From: Rubrobacter sp.
Lineage (GTDB): Bacteria > Actinomycetota > Rubrobacteria > Rubrobacterales > Rubrobacteraceae
DNA length: 13,272 bases
Assembly: GCA_013815485.1 (NCBI GenBank)
Contig: JACDGB010000014.1
Location: 1 to 13,272 of the forward strand
Direction of reading: 5' to 3'
In this document: one piece after another, positions 1 through 7,361 of the stretch
Layout of the letters: each line of letters starts with the position of its first letter
Position numbering within the stretch: position 1 is the first letter of the stretch
Program-made: the position numbers and the translations under genes
Notes under the pieces: model-generated
What the model was told of the DNA's origin: nothing
Seen by the model: the letters and a program-made list of their open reading frames with translations, nothing else
The model's database searches: none

Positions 1-2
1 CC

Positions 3-101
3 TTCGACCTCTCCACCCTGCCGGTGGCTTTGCGAGAGATCCGCAACCTCATAACCTCATCAAGTGTTCCGACGACGGAGGTGGAAGCTCGCGACAGATG
101 A
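3..101 (+). CDS. C-terminal fragment of a gene entering from the left (possibly NAD-specific glutamate dehydrogenase)
   Basis: Only the last 32 codons are present, ending in TGA at 99-101. The peptide begins FDLSTLPVALREIRNLI and ends in VEARDR. A leucine-rich amphipathic helix with a VALREIRNL core followed by a short hydrophilic tail looks like the end of a real protein. It resembles my recollection of the C-termini of large bacterial NAD-specific glutamate dehydrogenases, which oxidise glutamate to 2-oxoglutarate and ammonia in the cytoplasm. That family call rests on a very short match and is tentative. The gene converges on the minus-strand lipase, with 23 bp between the two stop codons. 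The other reading frames here look like shadows of the lipase. Confidence 0.4.
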   Translation, partial: FDLSTLPVALREIRNLITSSSVPTTEVEARDR

Positions 102-124
102 CGGGCCAGGCAACGAATCCTTCT

Positions 125-1081
125 TCAGCTTCGGGCGTAGTTGTTCCAGATGTGGACGGCGTAGAAGATGGGCGCGTGATCCGTGAGGTAGTCTTCCGGG
201 ACGCCCCTGACGAGCTTCTTCCTGATGGCGCCGACAGTCCCGGCCACGCTGGTGAGGCTCCGGAGGAGGCCGCCGGGTTCGTCCTGTTCAGTGTGCTCGT
301 CGTGGATCCCACCTTCATCGTCCAGGTACTTCGCGGTTCCGACGTGTTCATAGATACCGGATAGCGGGACTTTGCAGACGATATCCCGGTCGTGGACGAA
401 GCGGTATGCGTTGCAACTCAGGCTCTGCGCGTAGGCACTGTCCCCGACTCGGGGCGAGCCGAACGTGTATAGCTCGGGCGCATGCTCGTAACGACCGGCG
501 GCGAGCGTGGCGAGGGCGGCGCCCAGGCTGTGGCCGGTGAACCAGACCTTCCGGTGCCCGTCTTCACAGATACCGTCGAGATACGGCTTGAGACGCTGGT
601 TTTCATCTTTGTCCTGGGGGTCCCAGATCTCATCCAGCGCCGCCCGGAAACCTTTATGCACCCTTCCGACTCGCTCCGAATCCACCATGCCGGCGTCCAG
701 GTTAACCAGCCAGTCCGTGAGGACGTCCGAGGCGTTGTCCGTGTCGTCTCGAACACGCATATCCGAGCCGCTGAACGCCACGACCGCGAAGTCTTCGTTG
801 TGTACGGCGTAGCACTGCGTGCTCTCGTCGCTGAAACGCTCGACCGTATCGAACCCGGCTTCCCTGAAACGTGGGACGGCGAATTCCGGGTCCGCGTAAG
901 CCAGCAGGGACGCCTCGGCCAGCCACCAGGCATTGAGCAGCTCGAACCGCTCGGAGCGGCAATCGAACGGATGGTCCCGGCAATGCTCGAAGTAAACGTA
1001 GTCCTCGTTCGGGGGCGCGGTGTTGGCGACGGTGATGGACGGGACCGGTTTCTCCGCCCGCGGCGTCTCCGTGCCCGACAT
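125..1081 (-). CDS. Class 3 lipase-family alpha/beta hydrolase
   Basis: The 318-residue protein is probably an esterase or lipase that cleaves acylglycerol-type ester bonds. The nucleophile elbow GHSLGAALATL places the catalytic Ser at about residue 185. Asp233 in the DRDIVCKVP stretch and His302 in DHAPIFY fit the remaining triad positions of class 3 (fungal-type) lipases. AFSGSD at 102-107 fits the oxyanion-hole strand. I see no signal peptide or transmembrane segment, so it is predicted cytoplasmic unless exported by a non-classical route. Length is normal for the family. The start is the ATG at 1079-1081; its ribosome-binding site is weak. It diverges from the M15-like gene and converges on the partial gene at the left edge. 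Substrate cannot be told from sequence; phospholipase or polyester hydrolase are alternatives. Confidence 0.85.
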   Translation of the reverse strand: MSGTETPRAEKPVPSITVANTAPPNEDYVYFEHCRDHPFDCRSERFELLNAWWLAEASLLAYADPEFAVPRFREAGFDTVERFSDESTQCYAVHNEDFAVVAFSGSDMRVRDDTDNASDVLTDWLVNLDAGMVDSERVGRVHKGFRAALDEIWDPQDKDENQRLKPYLDGICEDGHRKVWFTGHSLGAALATLAAGRYEHAPELYTFGSPRVGDSAYAQSLSCNAYRFVHDRDIVCKVPLSGIYEHVGTAKYLDDEGGIHDEHTEQDEPGGLLRSLTSVAGTVGAIRKKLVRGVPEDYLTDHAPIFYAVHIWNNYARS

Positions 1082-1181
1082 CAGACAACCGTCCCGTATA
1101 ACATCACGATCCCCTATCCTGGCCGTCTCGACGCGGCGAATCGTAGCAGAATGTCAGCCCTCCCATCCGGCTGGCGCGTCG

Positions 1182-1187
1182 TAAAAT
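1182..1187 (+). promoter_or_regulatory. -10 element TAAAAT placed for a leaderless transcript
   Basis: TAAAAT lies exactly six bases before the GTG at 1194. This is the spacing expected when transcription starts on the first base of the start codon, an arrangement common in Actinomycetota. No good -35 hexamer is seen at the expected distance. A GAGG sits only two bases before the GTG, too close to be a standard ribosome-binding site. The call is inference from spacing. Confidence 0.4.
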
Positions 1188-1193
1188 GAGGGC

Positions 1194-1901
1194 GTGAGAG
1201 GGAGTCGGCTTCTACGCTTTATCCGGTCCTTTTTGACCTTGATCGTGATCGCGGTCCTCTGCGGTCTGGCGTTGCTGACCTTGTCTTCGAGCCGACTGGG
1301 ACTCGGGGCGGAGACATCGAGTTGTCCGGCGGGCTTGGGTGGCCTGGAGATAGCCTTCGGAGACCTCTTCGAGGAGGATCAGCCCACGAACCCCGATGTC
1401 GCGGCGCTGCTAGAAGACCCTGATTTCGGGGCGTCGGCGGAGGCGGTGGAGGATTTGCGTGACGGCGTCGTGGACCCGCGTCTGGTGGACGCGCTGCTGG
1501 TGATCACGCGGAAGCATCAGATCTGCGTGGACGCCTTCAAGGAGGGGCATTACTTCATCGAGGGCGTCGAGGACGGCCCGGTAATCCCAGAGGGATACGG
1601 AGAGGCCGGGGGCTTGCCAAACACGCATTATCACGGGCGGGCCGCTGACATCTGGTACGTGGACGGAGAGCCCGTCGAGGGCAACGGGGACGATGAAGGC
1701 GTGTTGAGCGTTGGTCAGGCACTCGCAGGGATTCCGCCGGATGCGAGGCCGGATCAGATAATAGGCCCGCCGGAGTGGACCGAAAGACTCGACCGTTCCT
1801 GGCGAGAAGGCTGGGTCCTCTCCGAAGACCAACTCCGGCTACATGAAGATCACATCCACATCGGATACAAAGAAGAAGGCACGAACAAAAATCGCCGATG
1901 A
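1194..1901 (+). CDS. Membrane-anchored M15-like (D-Ala-D-Ala carboxypeptidase-type) zinc peptidase domain protein
   Basis: The 235-residue protein has a basic N-terminus and one hydrophobic segment at about residues 9-31, which acts as a signal anchor or uncleaved signal peptide. The rest is therefore predicted outside the membrane. The segment THYHGRAADIW gives His145 and Asp152 in the H-x2-GRAAD pattern typical of M15A-type peptidases. Near the C-terminus, HEDHIHIGY supplies the second metal motif, H-x-H, at 220-222. These are the residues expected to hold a catalytic zinc for peptidoglycan peptide cleavage. The 40-140 region is acidic and has no family I recognise. The GTG start is chosen because it begins a natural anchor sequence and sits six bases after a TAAAAT box. 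The gene converges on the methyltransferase at 1952. Substrate, and whether it is active, are unproven. Confidence 0.65.
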   Translation: MRGSRLLRFIRSFLTLIVIAVLCGLALLTLSSSRLGLGAETSSCPAGLGGLEIAFGDLFEEDQPTNPDVAALLEDPDFGASAEAVEDLRDGVVDPRLVDALLVITRKHQICVDAFKEGHYFIEGVEDGPVIPEGYGEAGGLPNTHYHGRAADIWYVDGEPVEGNGDDEGVLSVGQALAGIPPDARPDQIIGPPEWTERLDRSWREGWVLSEDQLRLHEDHIHIGYKEEGTNKNRR

Positions 1902-1951
1902 TGTCGAGGACGGAAAAGCGATACGACTTTCGACCTCCGGACTCCCGCGCC

Positions 1952-2422
1952 TCACATCCAGCGGCGCACCCGCTCCTTGTAAGAGAGGTACTCGTCGCCG
2001 AACTTGCGCTCCAGGTAGCGTTCCTCCCGTTCGATCACGCCCCTCCGCATGATCGCAAGGACGACCGGAAGCAGCAAGATGGGCGCGAATGCGTTGGACA
2101 GAGCGGAGATCCCACAGTACATCAGCGTCATCCCAACGTAGAGTGGGTTGCGCGTGAACTGGTACGGCCCCGCATCCACGATGGACGTCGTGGGATGGTA
2201 CGGGTCCACGTTCGTCCCCGCACGGCGCATCTCCCGGAAACCGAGCAGCCCGATCACAAGCCCCCCGAAGACGAGCGGCAAGCCCGTCGCCCGCGGCAGA
2301 CCTCGCGACAGTAACCCGATAGGATATATTCTGTTAGCCAGCAGCCCGATAGCCAGAGCACTGACGTAGATCAGTGGCGGAGGCGCGACCACGCCGGGGT
2401 TGTCTCGCTCTTCTTCGCTCAT
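1952..2422 (-). CDS. Isoprenylcysteine carboxyl methyltransferase / phospholipid methyltransferase-family membrane protein
   Basis: This 156-residue integral membrane protein has about four hydrophobic segments, near residues 12-30, 46-62, 96-108 and 112-126. The family signature is present: DAGPYQFTRNPLYVGMTL at 83-100, followed by the conserved C-terminal motif EREERYLERKFGDEYLSYKE at 131-150. In this family these regions bind S-adenosylmethionine and the lipid substrate at the membrane. Bacterial members are mostly of unknown substrate; phospholipid headgroups, quinone-type lipids or small thiols are possible. The ATG at 2420-2422 follows a good GGGAG with five bases of spacing. The start lies 13 bp after the thiolase stop, so the two are very likely co-transcribed. 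Confidence 0.85.
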   Translation of the reverse strand: MSEEERDNPGVVAPPPLIYVSALAIGLLANRIYPIGLLSRGLPRATGLPLVFGGLVIGLLGFREMRRAGTNVDPYHPTTSIVDAGPYQFTRNPLYVGMTLMYCGISALSNAFAPILLLPVVLAIMRRGVIEREERYLERKFGDEYLSYKERVRRWM

Positions 2423-2435
2423 CTCGACTCCCTTC

Positions 2436-3614
2436 TCACACCTCTACCAGCACCGCGTCGCCCTGCCCGCCGCCGGAGCAGATCGCCGCGAGCCCACGCC
2501 CGCCGCCGCGCCGCCGCAGCTCGTAGATCAACGTCATCAGGATGCGCGCCCCGGACGCGCCGACGGGATGGCCCAACGCCAGCGCCCCACCGTTGACGTT
2601 CACGATCTCCTCGTCAACCCCGAGCATCCGCGACGAGTGGATGGCGACCCCCGCGAACGCCTCGTTTATCTCCACGAGATCGAGGTCCGAAAGATCCCAT
2701 CCAGCTTTCTCCAACGCCTTCTTCCCGGCGTTTCCCGGCACGGTTAGCAGATCCGGCGGCTGCTCCGCCACCTTCGCGTGCGCCACGATGCTCCCGAGCG
2801 GTTCGAGCCCGCGTCTTTCGGCGAAACTCGCGCTCGCCAGCACCATCGCCCCCGCGCCATCGGTCACGCCGGGCGCGTTTCCGGCGGTCACGGTGCCGCC
2901 CTCGTCCACTGGCTTGAGGGCGGCGAGCTTCTCAAGCGTAGTATCCCGCCGAATGGACTCATCGACCTCGACGTAGTGCGTCTGACCCTTCCTGCCGGAG
3001 ACTTTGACGCCGACTATCTCATCGGCCATCCGTCCCCCGTCGGTGGCGGCCGCGGCCTTCTGGTGGCTGCGAAGAGACCATTCATCCTGTTTCTCGCGGG
3101 AGATATTGTATTTGCGAGCACCATCGGTGCCGAAGCGGATCATGTTGACGTGATGAAAAGCGTCGAGGAGTCCGTCTTGCATCATGGCGTCGGTGGCCGT
3201 CATGTCTCCCATGCGCCCGCCCCAACGCGCCTTCGGCAGTAGATACGGAATATTTGACATGCTCTCCATGCCACCGGCGAGGACCACGTCGTAGTCTCCG
3301 GCCCGGATCATGGTCTCCGCGAGAGTCGCGCTCCGCAATCCAGAGGCGCACACCTGATTCAAGGTCTCGGATGTAAGATCGAAGGGCAGTCCGGCGTGGA
3401 AATTAGCCTGGCGGGAGGGGATCTGCCCAACCCCAGCCTGCACCACGAGGCCGAAGATGGAGTGTTCGATCTCCTCGTCCTCCACCCCGGAGCGGTCCAC
3501 GACCTCCCGGATCGCCACCCCACCGAGTTCCGGCGCAGACAACGGCGACAAAGCTCCACCGAACTTCCCAAACGGCGTCCTCGCCGCCCCTAAAATTACT
3601 GCTCGTTCCACCAT
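2436..3614 (-). CDS. Thiolase (acetyl-CoA C-acyltransferase family)
   Basis: A complete thiolase of 392 residues, the usual length. It condenses or cleaves acyl-CoA units in the cytoplasm, either as the last step of beta-oxidation or as acetoacetyl-CoA synthesis. All catalytic residues are visible: nucleophilic Cys89 in NQVCASGLRSA, His349 in NGGALALGHPVGASGAR and the acid/base Cys379 in CSGGGQGDA. The N-terminal AVILGAARTPFGKFGG is also classic. An upstream ATG at 3650 would add 12 unconserved residues and is rejected. At the chosen ATG (3614) a GAGGAGG sequence is only one base away, so the next codon, a GTG at 3611, may be the real start with four-base spacing. Sequence alone does not separate a degradative from a biosynthetic thiolase. 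Confidence 0.93.
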   Translation of the reverse strand: MVERAVILGAARTPFGKFGGALSPLSAPELGGVAIREVVDRSGVEDEEIEHSIFGLVVQAGVGQIPSRQANFHAGLPFDLTSETLNQVCASGLRSATLAETMIRAGDYDVVLAGGMESMSNIPYLLPKARWGGRMGDMTATDAMMQDGLLDAFHHVNMIRFGTDGARKYNISREKQDEWSLRSHQKAAAATDGGRMADEIVGVKVSGRKGQTHYVEVDESIRRDTTLEKLAALKPVDEGGTVTAGNAPGVTDGAGAMVLASASFAERRGLEPLGSIVAHAKVAEQPPDLLTVPGNAGKKALEKAGWDLSDLDLVEINEAFAGVAIHSSRMLGVDEEIVNVNGGALALGHPVGASGARILMTLIYELRRRGGGRGLAAICSGGGQGDAVLVEV

Positions 3615-3649
3615 GCCTCCTCGAACACATCGCGCGAACTCACAGCGCA

Positions 3650-3676
3650 AGTCTAACGCAAATCGGGGGGATCCAA
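3650..3676 (-). promoter_or_regulatory. Possible promoter for the thiolase-methyltransferase pair
   Basis: On the minus strand TTGGAT (3676-3671) and TAGACT (3655-3650) are separated by 15 bases. This places a start of transcription near 3643, about 30 bases before the thiolase start at 3614. It would exclude the longer 3650 start. The 86-bp gap after the aminotransferase leaves room for a second promoter. Both hexamers are imperfect. Confidence 0.25.
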
Positions 3677-3700
3677 CTCATGGCCTGAGGTCTCCCACCG

Positions 3701-4894
3701 TCACGCGGATACCGCTGATGAGAGGACTTCACCGAGCGTGACGCAGAACCGCTCTACTTCGTCCCCGGTGTTGAAGTAGTGGACCGACGCCCGCGCCATC
3801 TCGTTCAGGTTCCGTGCTTCGGAGTCGAGACGAGTGGATGCTGGCGGCGAGACGGAGACGTTGATGGCGTGGCCGGAGAGCGCGTTTTTTATCTCGTCCG
3901 GGCTCTTGCCTTGCGCGGTAAACGTCACGATGCCGCAACGCTCCTCCCCGAGGTCGCGCACCACAACGCCCGATATATCGGTGAGCCGGACGCGCAGGCT
4001 GTCCGCCAGATCGTAGACACGCTCGCGTATGGCTTCGAGGCCGATGTCGAGCGCGTACTCCACGGCGACGCCGAGGCCGATCTTGCCTGCGAAATTGGTC
4101 TCCCAGTTCTCGAACCGCCTGGCGTCGGGCCGGATCTCGAACCGGTCGCGGGCCGTCCATTCAGCCGCATGCAAGTCGAGAAAGGGCGGCTCTAGTCGCT
4201 CCAAAACTTCACGCCTGACGTACAGAAACCCGGTTCCCCTGGGACCGCGCAGGTACTTCCGTCCGGTGGCCGAGAGCATGTCGCAGCCGATCTCCGCGAC
4301 ATCGAGCGGCATCTGTCCGGCAGACTGGCAGGCATCGAGCAGGTACAGGCAACCAGCCTCGCGGGCAACTTCTCCGATTTTCTTGGCCGGATTGACAAGG
4401 CCGCCGTTGGTGGGAACGTGCGTCATGGCGATCAGCCTCACCCGCTCATCCATCAAGTCCCGCACGGCGGAGATGGAGACCTGACCGTGCTCGTCGTTTG
4501 GCACGGGCTCGACGACGGCGCCCGTCCTACGGGCTACCTGCAAGAAGGCTATGAAGTTGCTGGCGTACTCGGCCTGGGCTGTGAGGATGCGGTCTCCCGG
4601 CTCGAAAGGTATCGAATAGAAGGCCATGTCCCACGCTCGCGTCGCGTTCTCGACGACCGCGATCTCATCCGTCCCGCACCCGAGCATCCGCGCGGTCGCG
4701 CCGTAGATAAGCTCCAGAGCTTCCTCTTCGCGCGCTGCGGCCTCGTAGCCGCCGATCCTCGCTTCCAACTCCAGATGCTCCACGGTGGCCCGGAGCACGG
4801 GATCGGGCATCAGCGAAGAGCCCGCGTTGTTGAAGTGCAAGACTTCCCCGCAACCCGGCGTGTCCCTTCGCGTTTTCTCGACATCCAAAGTCAT
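3701..4894 (-). CDS. Class V aminotransferase-fold PLP enzyme (not a cysteine desulfurase)
   Basis: The 397-residue protein has the fold-type I class V layout. HFNNAGSSLMP at 20-30 starts the substrate-binding region, THVPTNGG lies at 158-165, and LLDACQSAGQMPLD at 185-198 supplies Asp187 and Gln190, which contact the cofactor. SATGRKYLRGPRGTGFLYV carries the PLP-binding Lys213. In SufS/CsdA desulfurases a loop before the C-terminal helix holds the persulfide Cys. Here that stretch reads VSVSPPASTRLDSEAR and has no Cys, so it is more likely an aminotransferase, epimerase or C-S/C-N lyase. Relatives include isopenicillin-N-epimerase-like and EgtE-like proteins. The ATG at 4892-4894 starts just before the conserved core, with only a weak ribosome-binding site. 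It is the first gene of a minus-strand block with the thiolase and methyltransferase. Substrate unknown. Confidence 0.85.
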   Translation of the reverse strand: MTLDVEKTRRDTPGCGEVLHFNNAGSSLMPDPVLRATVEHLELEARIGGYEAAAREEEALELIYGATARMLGCGTDEIAVVENATRAWDMAFYSIPFEPGDRILTAQAEYASNFIAFLQVARRTGAVVEPVPNDEHGQVSISAVRDLMDERVRLIAMTHVPTNGGLVNPAKKIGEVAREAGCLYLLDACQSAGQMPLDVAEIGCDMLSATGRKYLRGPRGTGFLYVRREVLERLEPPFLDLHAAEWTARDRFEIRPDARRFENWETNFAGKIGLGVAVEYALDIGLEAIRERVYDLADSLRVRLTDISGVVVRDLGEERCGIVTFTAQGKSPDEIKNALSGHAINVSVSPPASTRLDSEARNLNEMARASVHYFNTGDEVERFCVTLGEVLSSAVSA

Positions 4895-4972
4895 TGGCTC
4901 GGGCGTTCCCTTTCTCTCACGATAAAGATAGCAAGGAAGGCAAGGGGGCGCGAACTATATCCAGGCTTCCCT

Positions 4973-4985
4973 CATGCCGGGCATG
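4973..4985. promoter_or_regulatory. Perfect palindrome CATGCC-G-GGCATG in the divergent spacer
   Basis: A 13-base inverted repeat with six-base arms lies in the 263-bp spacer between the aminotransferase-fold gene and the acyl-CoA synthetase. Its position suits an operator for a dimeric repressor acting on one or both genes. No regulator gene is next to it, and the repeat is short enough to arise by chance, so the assignment is weak. Apart from this and the promoter at 5091-5118, I see nothing else in the spacer. Confidence 0.25.
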
Positions 4986-5090
4986 GTCGAACTCTTGTTC
5001 GCCACGGTGACCCGCGACTACAGAGAATCACGGAGAGGATAGCGTGAATCTTCCTGTCAGGTAGCCGCGGCGCGTTCCGAGAGGCATCGG

Positions 5091-5118
5091 GTAACAGGCG
5101 TTCGCCTTCTAGTAAAAT
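5091..5118 (+). promoter_or_regulatory. Probable sigma-70-type promoter for the acyl-CoA synthetase gene
   Basis: GTAACA (5091-5096, four of six matches to the -35 consensus) and TAAAAT (5113-5118, five of six to the -10 consensus) are 16 bases apart. Transcription would begin near 5125. The transcript would then have a leader of about 33 bases with a GGAAGGA ribosome-binding site just before the GTG at 5158. Confidence 0.45.
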
Positions 5119-5157
5119 GCGTAATCAGGAAACTGCCTTTGGGGAAAGGAAGGAATT

Positions 5158-6771
5158 GTGGCGAACATCGGGGACTACGAGACGACGTACCGTGAATTTC
5201 TCTGGGAGACGCCGGAGCGGTTCAACTTCGGGCGCGACGTGGTGGATAAGTGGGCGTCGGAAGACCGTCCGGCCATGATCTGGCTCGGAACCAACGGCGA
5301 CGAACGACGCCTCTCTTTCGGGGACTTCTCCCGCCTCTCGAACCGCTTCGCGGGCGCGATGCGCGAACTGGGCATCCGTCGCGGCGACCGGGTGATGGTC
5401 CTGCTCGGCAAGGTTCCCGAGTGGCACGCCATCCTCACCGGCCTGCTGAAGCTCGGGGCGGTAGCCATCCCATGCGCCCCGCAGCTACGGGCGGGTGATC
5501 TCAAGTTCCGGGCGGAGCACTCGGGGTCTGTAGCCATGATCTCCGGCCCCGAAGGCATCGAAGAAACCGAGAAGATACGCTCCGATGCAACGGGGCTGCG
5601 ATACTTCATCTCCCTGGGCGTCGAGTACGAAGGCTGGGATTCCTACGAGAAACTCATGGACGGCGCATCGGATGAGTTCACCGCTGAGGACACAAACTCG
5701 GATGATGGCGCGTTCATCCTGTACACGTCCGGGACGACGAAGCATCCGAAGGGCGCGCTGCACACGCACGGCTACACCCATGCCATGCGGATGGAGGCGC
5801 GGTACTGGCTGGACTTGCAGGAAGGCGACCGGCTGTGGTGTACCTCGGGGACGGGATGGGCCAAGAGCATCTGGAACGTGTTTCTCGGGCCGTGGAGCAT
5901 GGGGACGGAGATCTTCTTCCACGAGGGTGGCTTCGACCCTGCGGAACGCCTGGATCTGATGACACGCCACGATATAACCGTCCTCTGCCAGGCTCCCACC
6001 GAATACCGCCTCCTCGCCAAGACCCCCGAGCTAGAACGAGCGGACCTGAGTTCCATCCGGCACGCGGTATCGGCGGGGGAGCCATTAAACCCGCCGGTCA
6101 TCGAACGCTGGAAAGAGTTACACGGCATCACCATCTACGACGGCTACGGCCAGACGGAGAACACCTTGCTCGTCGCCAACTACCCCGGCCTGGAGGTGCG
6201 GCCCGGCTCGATGGGCAAGCCCTCTCCCGGCTGCGACGTGAAGGTCGTTGACATGGAGGGCAACGAGTGCCAGCCGGACGAACCCGGCGACATCGCCCTC
6301 GCCAGCCGCATCCCCTGCCTCATGCAAGAATACTGGGAGCAACCAGACGAGACAGAGGCAGTTTATAGAAGCGGCCAGTACCTCACCGGCGACCGGGCTT
6401 ACCGGGATGAGGATGGCTACATGTGGTTCGTGGGGCGTTCGGACGATGTGATCCTCTCCGCCGGCTACCGCATCGGGCCGTTCGAGGTCGAGAGCATCCT
6501 CATCGAGCATCCTGCAGTCGTCGAGAGCGCGGTCGTCCCCGCCCCTGACGAGGACCGAGGCAGCGTGGTCAAGGCATACGTCGTCGTCGGCCAGGGCTAC
6601 GAGCCCTCGGATGAGTTGGCGAAAGAGATACAGGATTACTGCAAGAGTCACGCCGCGCCGTACAAGTACCCGCGCAAGATCGAATTCATCGAGGAGCTAC
6701 CCAAGACCACGAGCGGCAAGATCCGTCGCGTCGAGTTGCGCCAGCGCGAGACCGCCGGAACAGCCGGGTGA
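5158..6771 (+). CDS. Acyl-CoA synthetase, AMP-forming (medium-chain/acetyl-CoA synthetase-like)
   Basis: A full-length 537-residue member of the ANL adenylating superfamily. It activates a carboxylic acid with ATP to an acyl-adenylate and then to acyl-CoA in the cytoplasm. The ATP-binding P-loop YTSGTTKHPKGALHTH is at 189-204. The A5 motif YDGYGQTE is at 327-334, TGDRAYRDEDGY (A7) at 410-421, and the hinge region GRSDDVILSAGYRIGPFEVE at 426-445. PKTTSGKIRR carries the catalytic Lys at 521. The order and sequence are closest to medium-chain (ACSM-type) ligases, but the chain length accepted cannot be read off. The GTG start has a strong GGAAGGA ribosome-binding site. The stop overlaps the next gene's start by four bases, so the two are translationally coupled. 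The thiolase across the divergent spacer suggests a shared role in acyl-CoA metabolism. Confidence 0.93.
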   Translation: MANIGDYETTYREFLWETPERFNFGRDVVDKWASEDRPAMIWLGTNGDERRLSFGDFSRLSNRFAGAMRELGIRRGDRVMVLLGKVPEWHAILTGLLKLGAVAIPCAPQLRAGDLKFRAEHSGSVAMISGPEGIEETEKIRSDATGLRYFISLGVEYEGWDSYEKLMDGASDEFTAEDTNSDDGAFILYTSGTTKHPKGALHTHGYTHAMRMEARYWLDLQEGDRLWCTSGTGWAKSIWNVFLGPWSMGTEIFFHEGGFDPAERLDLMTRHDITVLCQAPTEYRLLAKTPELERADLSSIRHAVSAGEPLNPPVIERWKELHGITIYDGYGQTENTLLVANYPGLEVRPGSMGKPSPGCDVKVVDMEGNECQPDEPGDIALASRIPCLMQEYWEQPDETEAVYRSGQYLTGDRAYRDEDGYMWFVGRSDDVILSAGYRIGPFEVESILIEHPAVVESAVVPAPDEDRGSVVKAYVVVGQGYEPSDELAKEIQDYCKSHAAPYKYPRKIEFIEELPKTTSGKIRRVELRQRETAGTAG

Positions 6772-7127
6772 GCGTTCCTGACTTCCGTGATCTCACAAAC
6801 GAACAGTTCTGCTACCTGACGACCACGGGACGGGTGACGGGCCAGCCGCACGAGATCGAGATCTGGTTTGGTCTCGACGGCGCGACACTCTACATGCTAT
6901 CCGGTGGCGGCGACTGCTCCGACTGGGTGAGGAACCTCCGCCAAAACCCGAAAGCCAAGATCCGCATCGCCGGTCAGACTTTCGAGGGCCACGCCCGCGT
7001 CATCGAAGATACCGAGGAGGATGAACTGGCGCGACGGCTCTTGGTGGAGAAGTATGAGAGTAGTCCCGGAAGCCTCTCGAACTGGAGACGGAGGGCTCTG
7101 CCTGTTGCGGTGGACCTGCCAGCGTAG
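6768..7127 (+). CDS. Deazaflavin (F420)-dependent nitroreductase-family / split beta-barrel flavin-binding protein
   Basis: This small 119-residue protein has the split-barrel pattern of the Ddn/PPOX-like group. The parts are a first strand with CYLTTTGRVTGQPHEIEIWF (15-34), then LYMLSGGGDCSDWVRNLRQN (41-60), then PKAKIRIAGQTFEGHARVI (61-79). The conserved TTGR..G.PHEI and SGGG...DW..NL...P signatures match actinobacterial deazaflavin-dependent nitroreductases, which use reduced F420 to reduce enones, quinones or nitro compounds. Cofactor choice is not proven; FMN or heme-type relatives share the fold. The gene starts with a GTG inside the acyl-CoA synthetase stop (GTGA, four-base overlap), so it is co-transcribed and coupled. 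Substrate is unknown, though the coupling suggests an acyl-CoA or lipid-linked role. Confidence 0.75.
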   Translation: MSVPDFRDLTNEQFCYLTTTGRVTGQPHEIEIWFGLDGATLYMLSGGGDCSDWVRNLRQNPKAKIRIAGQTFEGHARVIEDTEEDELARRLLVEKYESSPGSLSNWRRRALPVAVDLPA

Positions 7128-7154
7128 GTCTTCTCTCGCGCATAAACTGGGCGC

Positions 7155-7316
7155 GTGCGAGATAGGAAGAAACGAGACCTGCCAACAAAGGTATGTCCGG
7201 TCTGCGGACGGCCTTTCCGGTGGCGCAAGAAGTGGGAGCGAGATTGGGAATCGGTCGTGTACTGTAGCGACCGTTGCCGCTCGCGGGCGAAACTGGAGAG
7301 ACGGCAGGATGATTGA
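7155..7316 (+). CDS. DUF2256 small zinc-ribbon-like protein
   Basis: A 53-residue gene not obvious by length. A GTG start is forced by an in-frame TAA at 7143-7145, and the gene ends in TGA at 7314-7316. The peptide carries [20 protein letters not shown] followed by [13 protein letters not shown]. This is the DUF2256 signature: a CPxCGRPF knuckle, a WRKKW basic stretch, and a second CSxRC knuckle. The four Cys at 14, 17, 37 and 41 are spaced CX2C-X19-CX3C and probably bind one zinc. The rest is strongly basic, which suggests nucleic-acid binding, but the family has no established function known to me. Relatives are often encoded near photolyase/cryptochrome genes; none is visible here. The ribosome-binding site is weak. 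The gene lies 27 bp after the nitroreductase-type gene, probably in the same transcript. Confidence 0.85.
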   Translation: MRDRKKRDLPTKVCPVCGRPFRWRKKWERDWESVVYCSDRCRSRAKLERRQDD

Positions 7317-7361
7317 GTTGGTAGGATGGGCGGGTCGGGATCGCGACGATCTAGGGAGGAT

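Noticed and set aside
482..1189. A 235-codon plus-strand frame opposite the lipase.
   Set aside because: It is a shadow frame of the lipase, whose own frame has a full catalytic triad.
1902..1951. Possible terminator in the convergent spacer between the peptidase and methyltransferase genes.
   Set aside because: No stable stem of useful length and no T-run could be drawn.
1898..2314. A 138-codon plus-strand frame over the ICMT-type methyltransferase.
   Set aside because: It is antisense to a gene with clear family motifs and its composition is Arg/His/Pro-rich.
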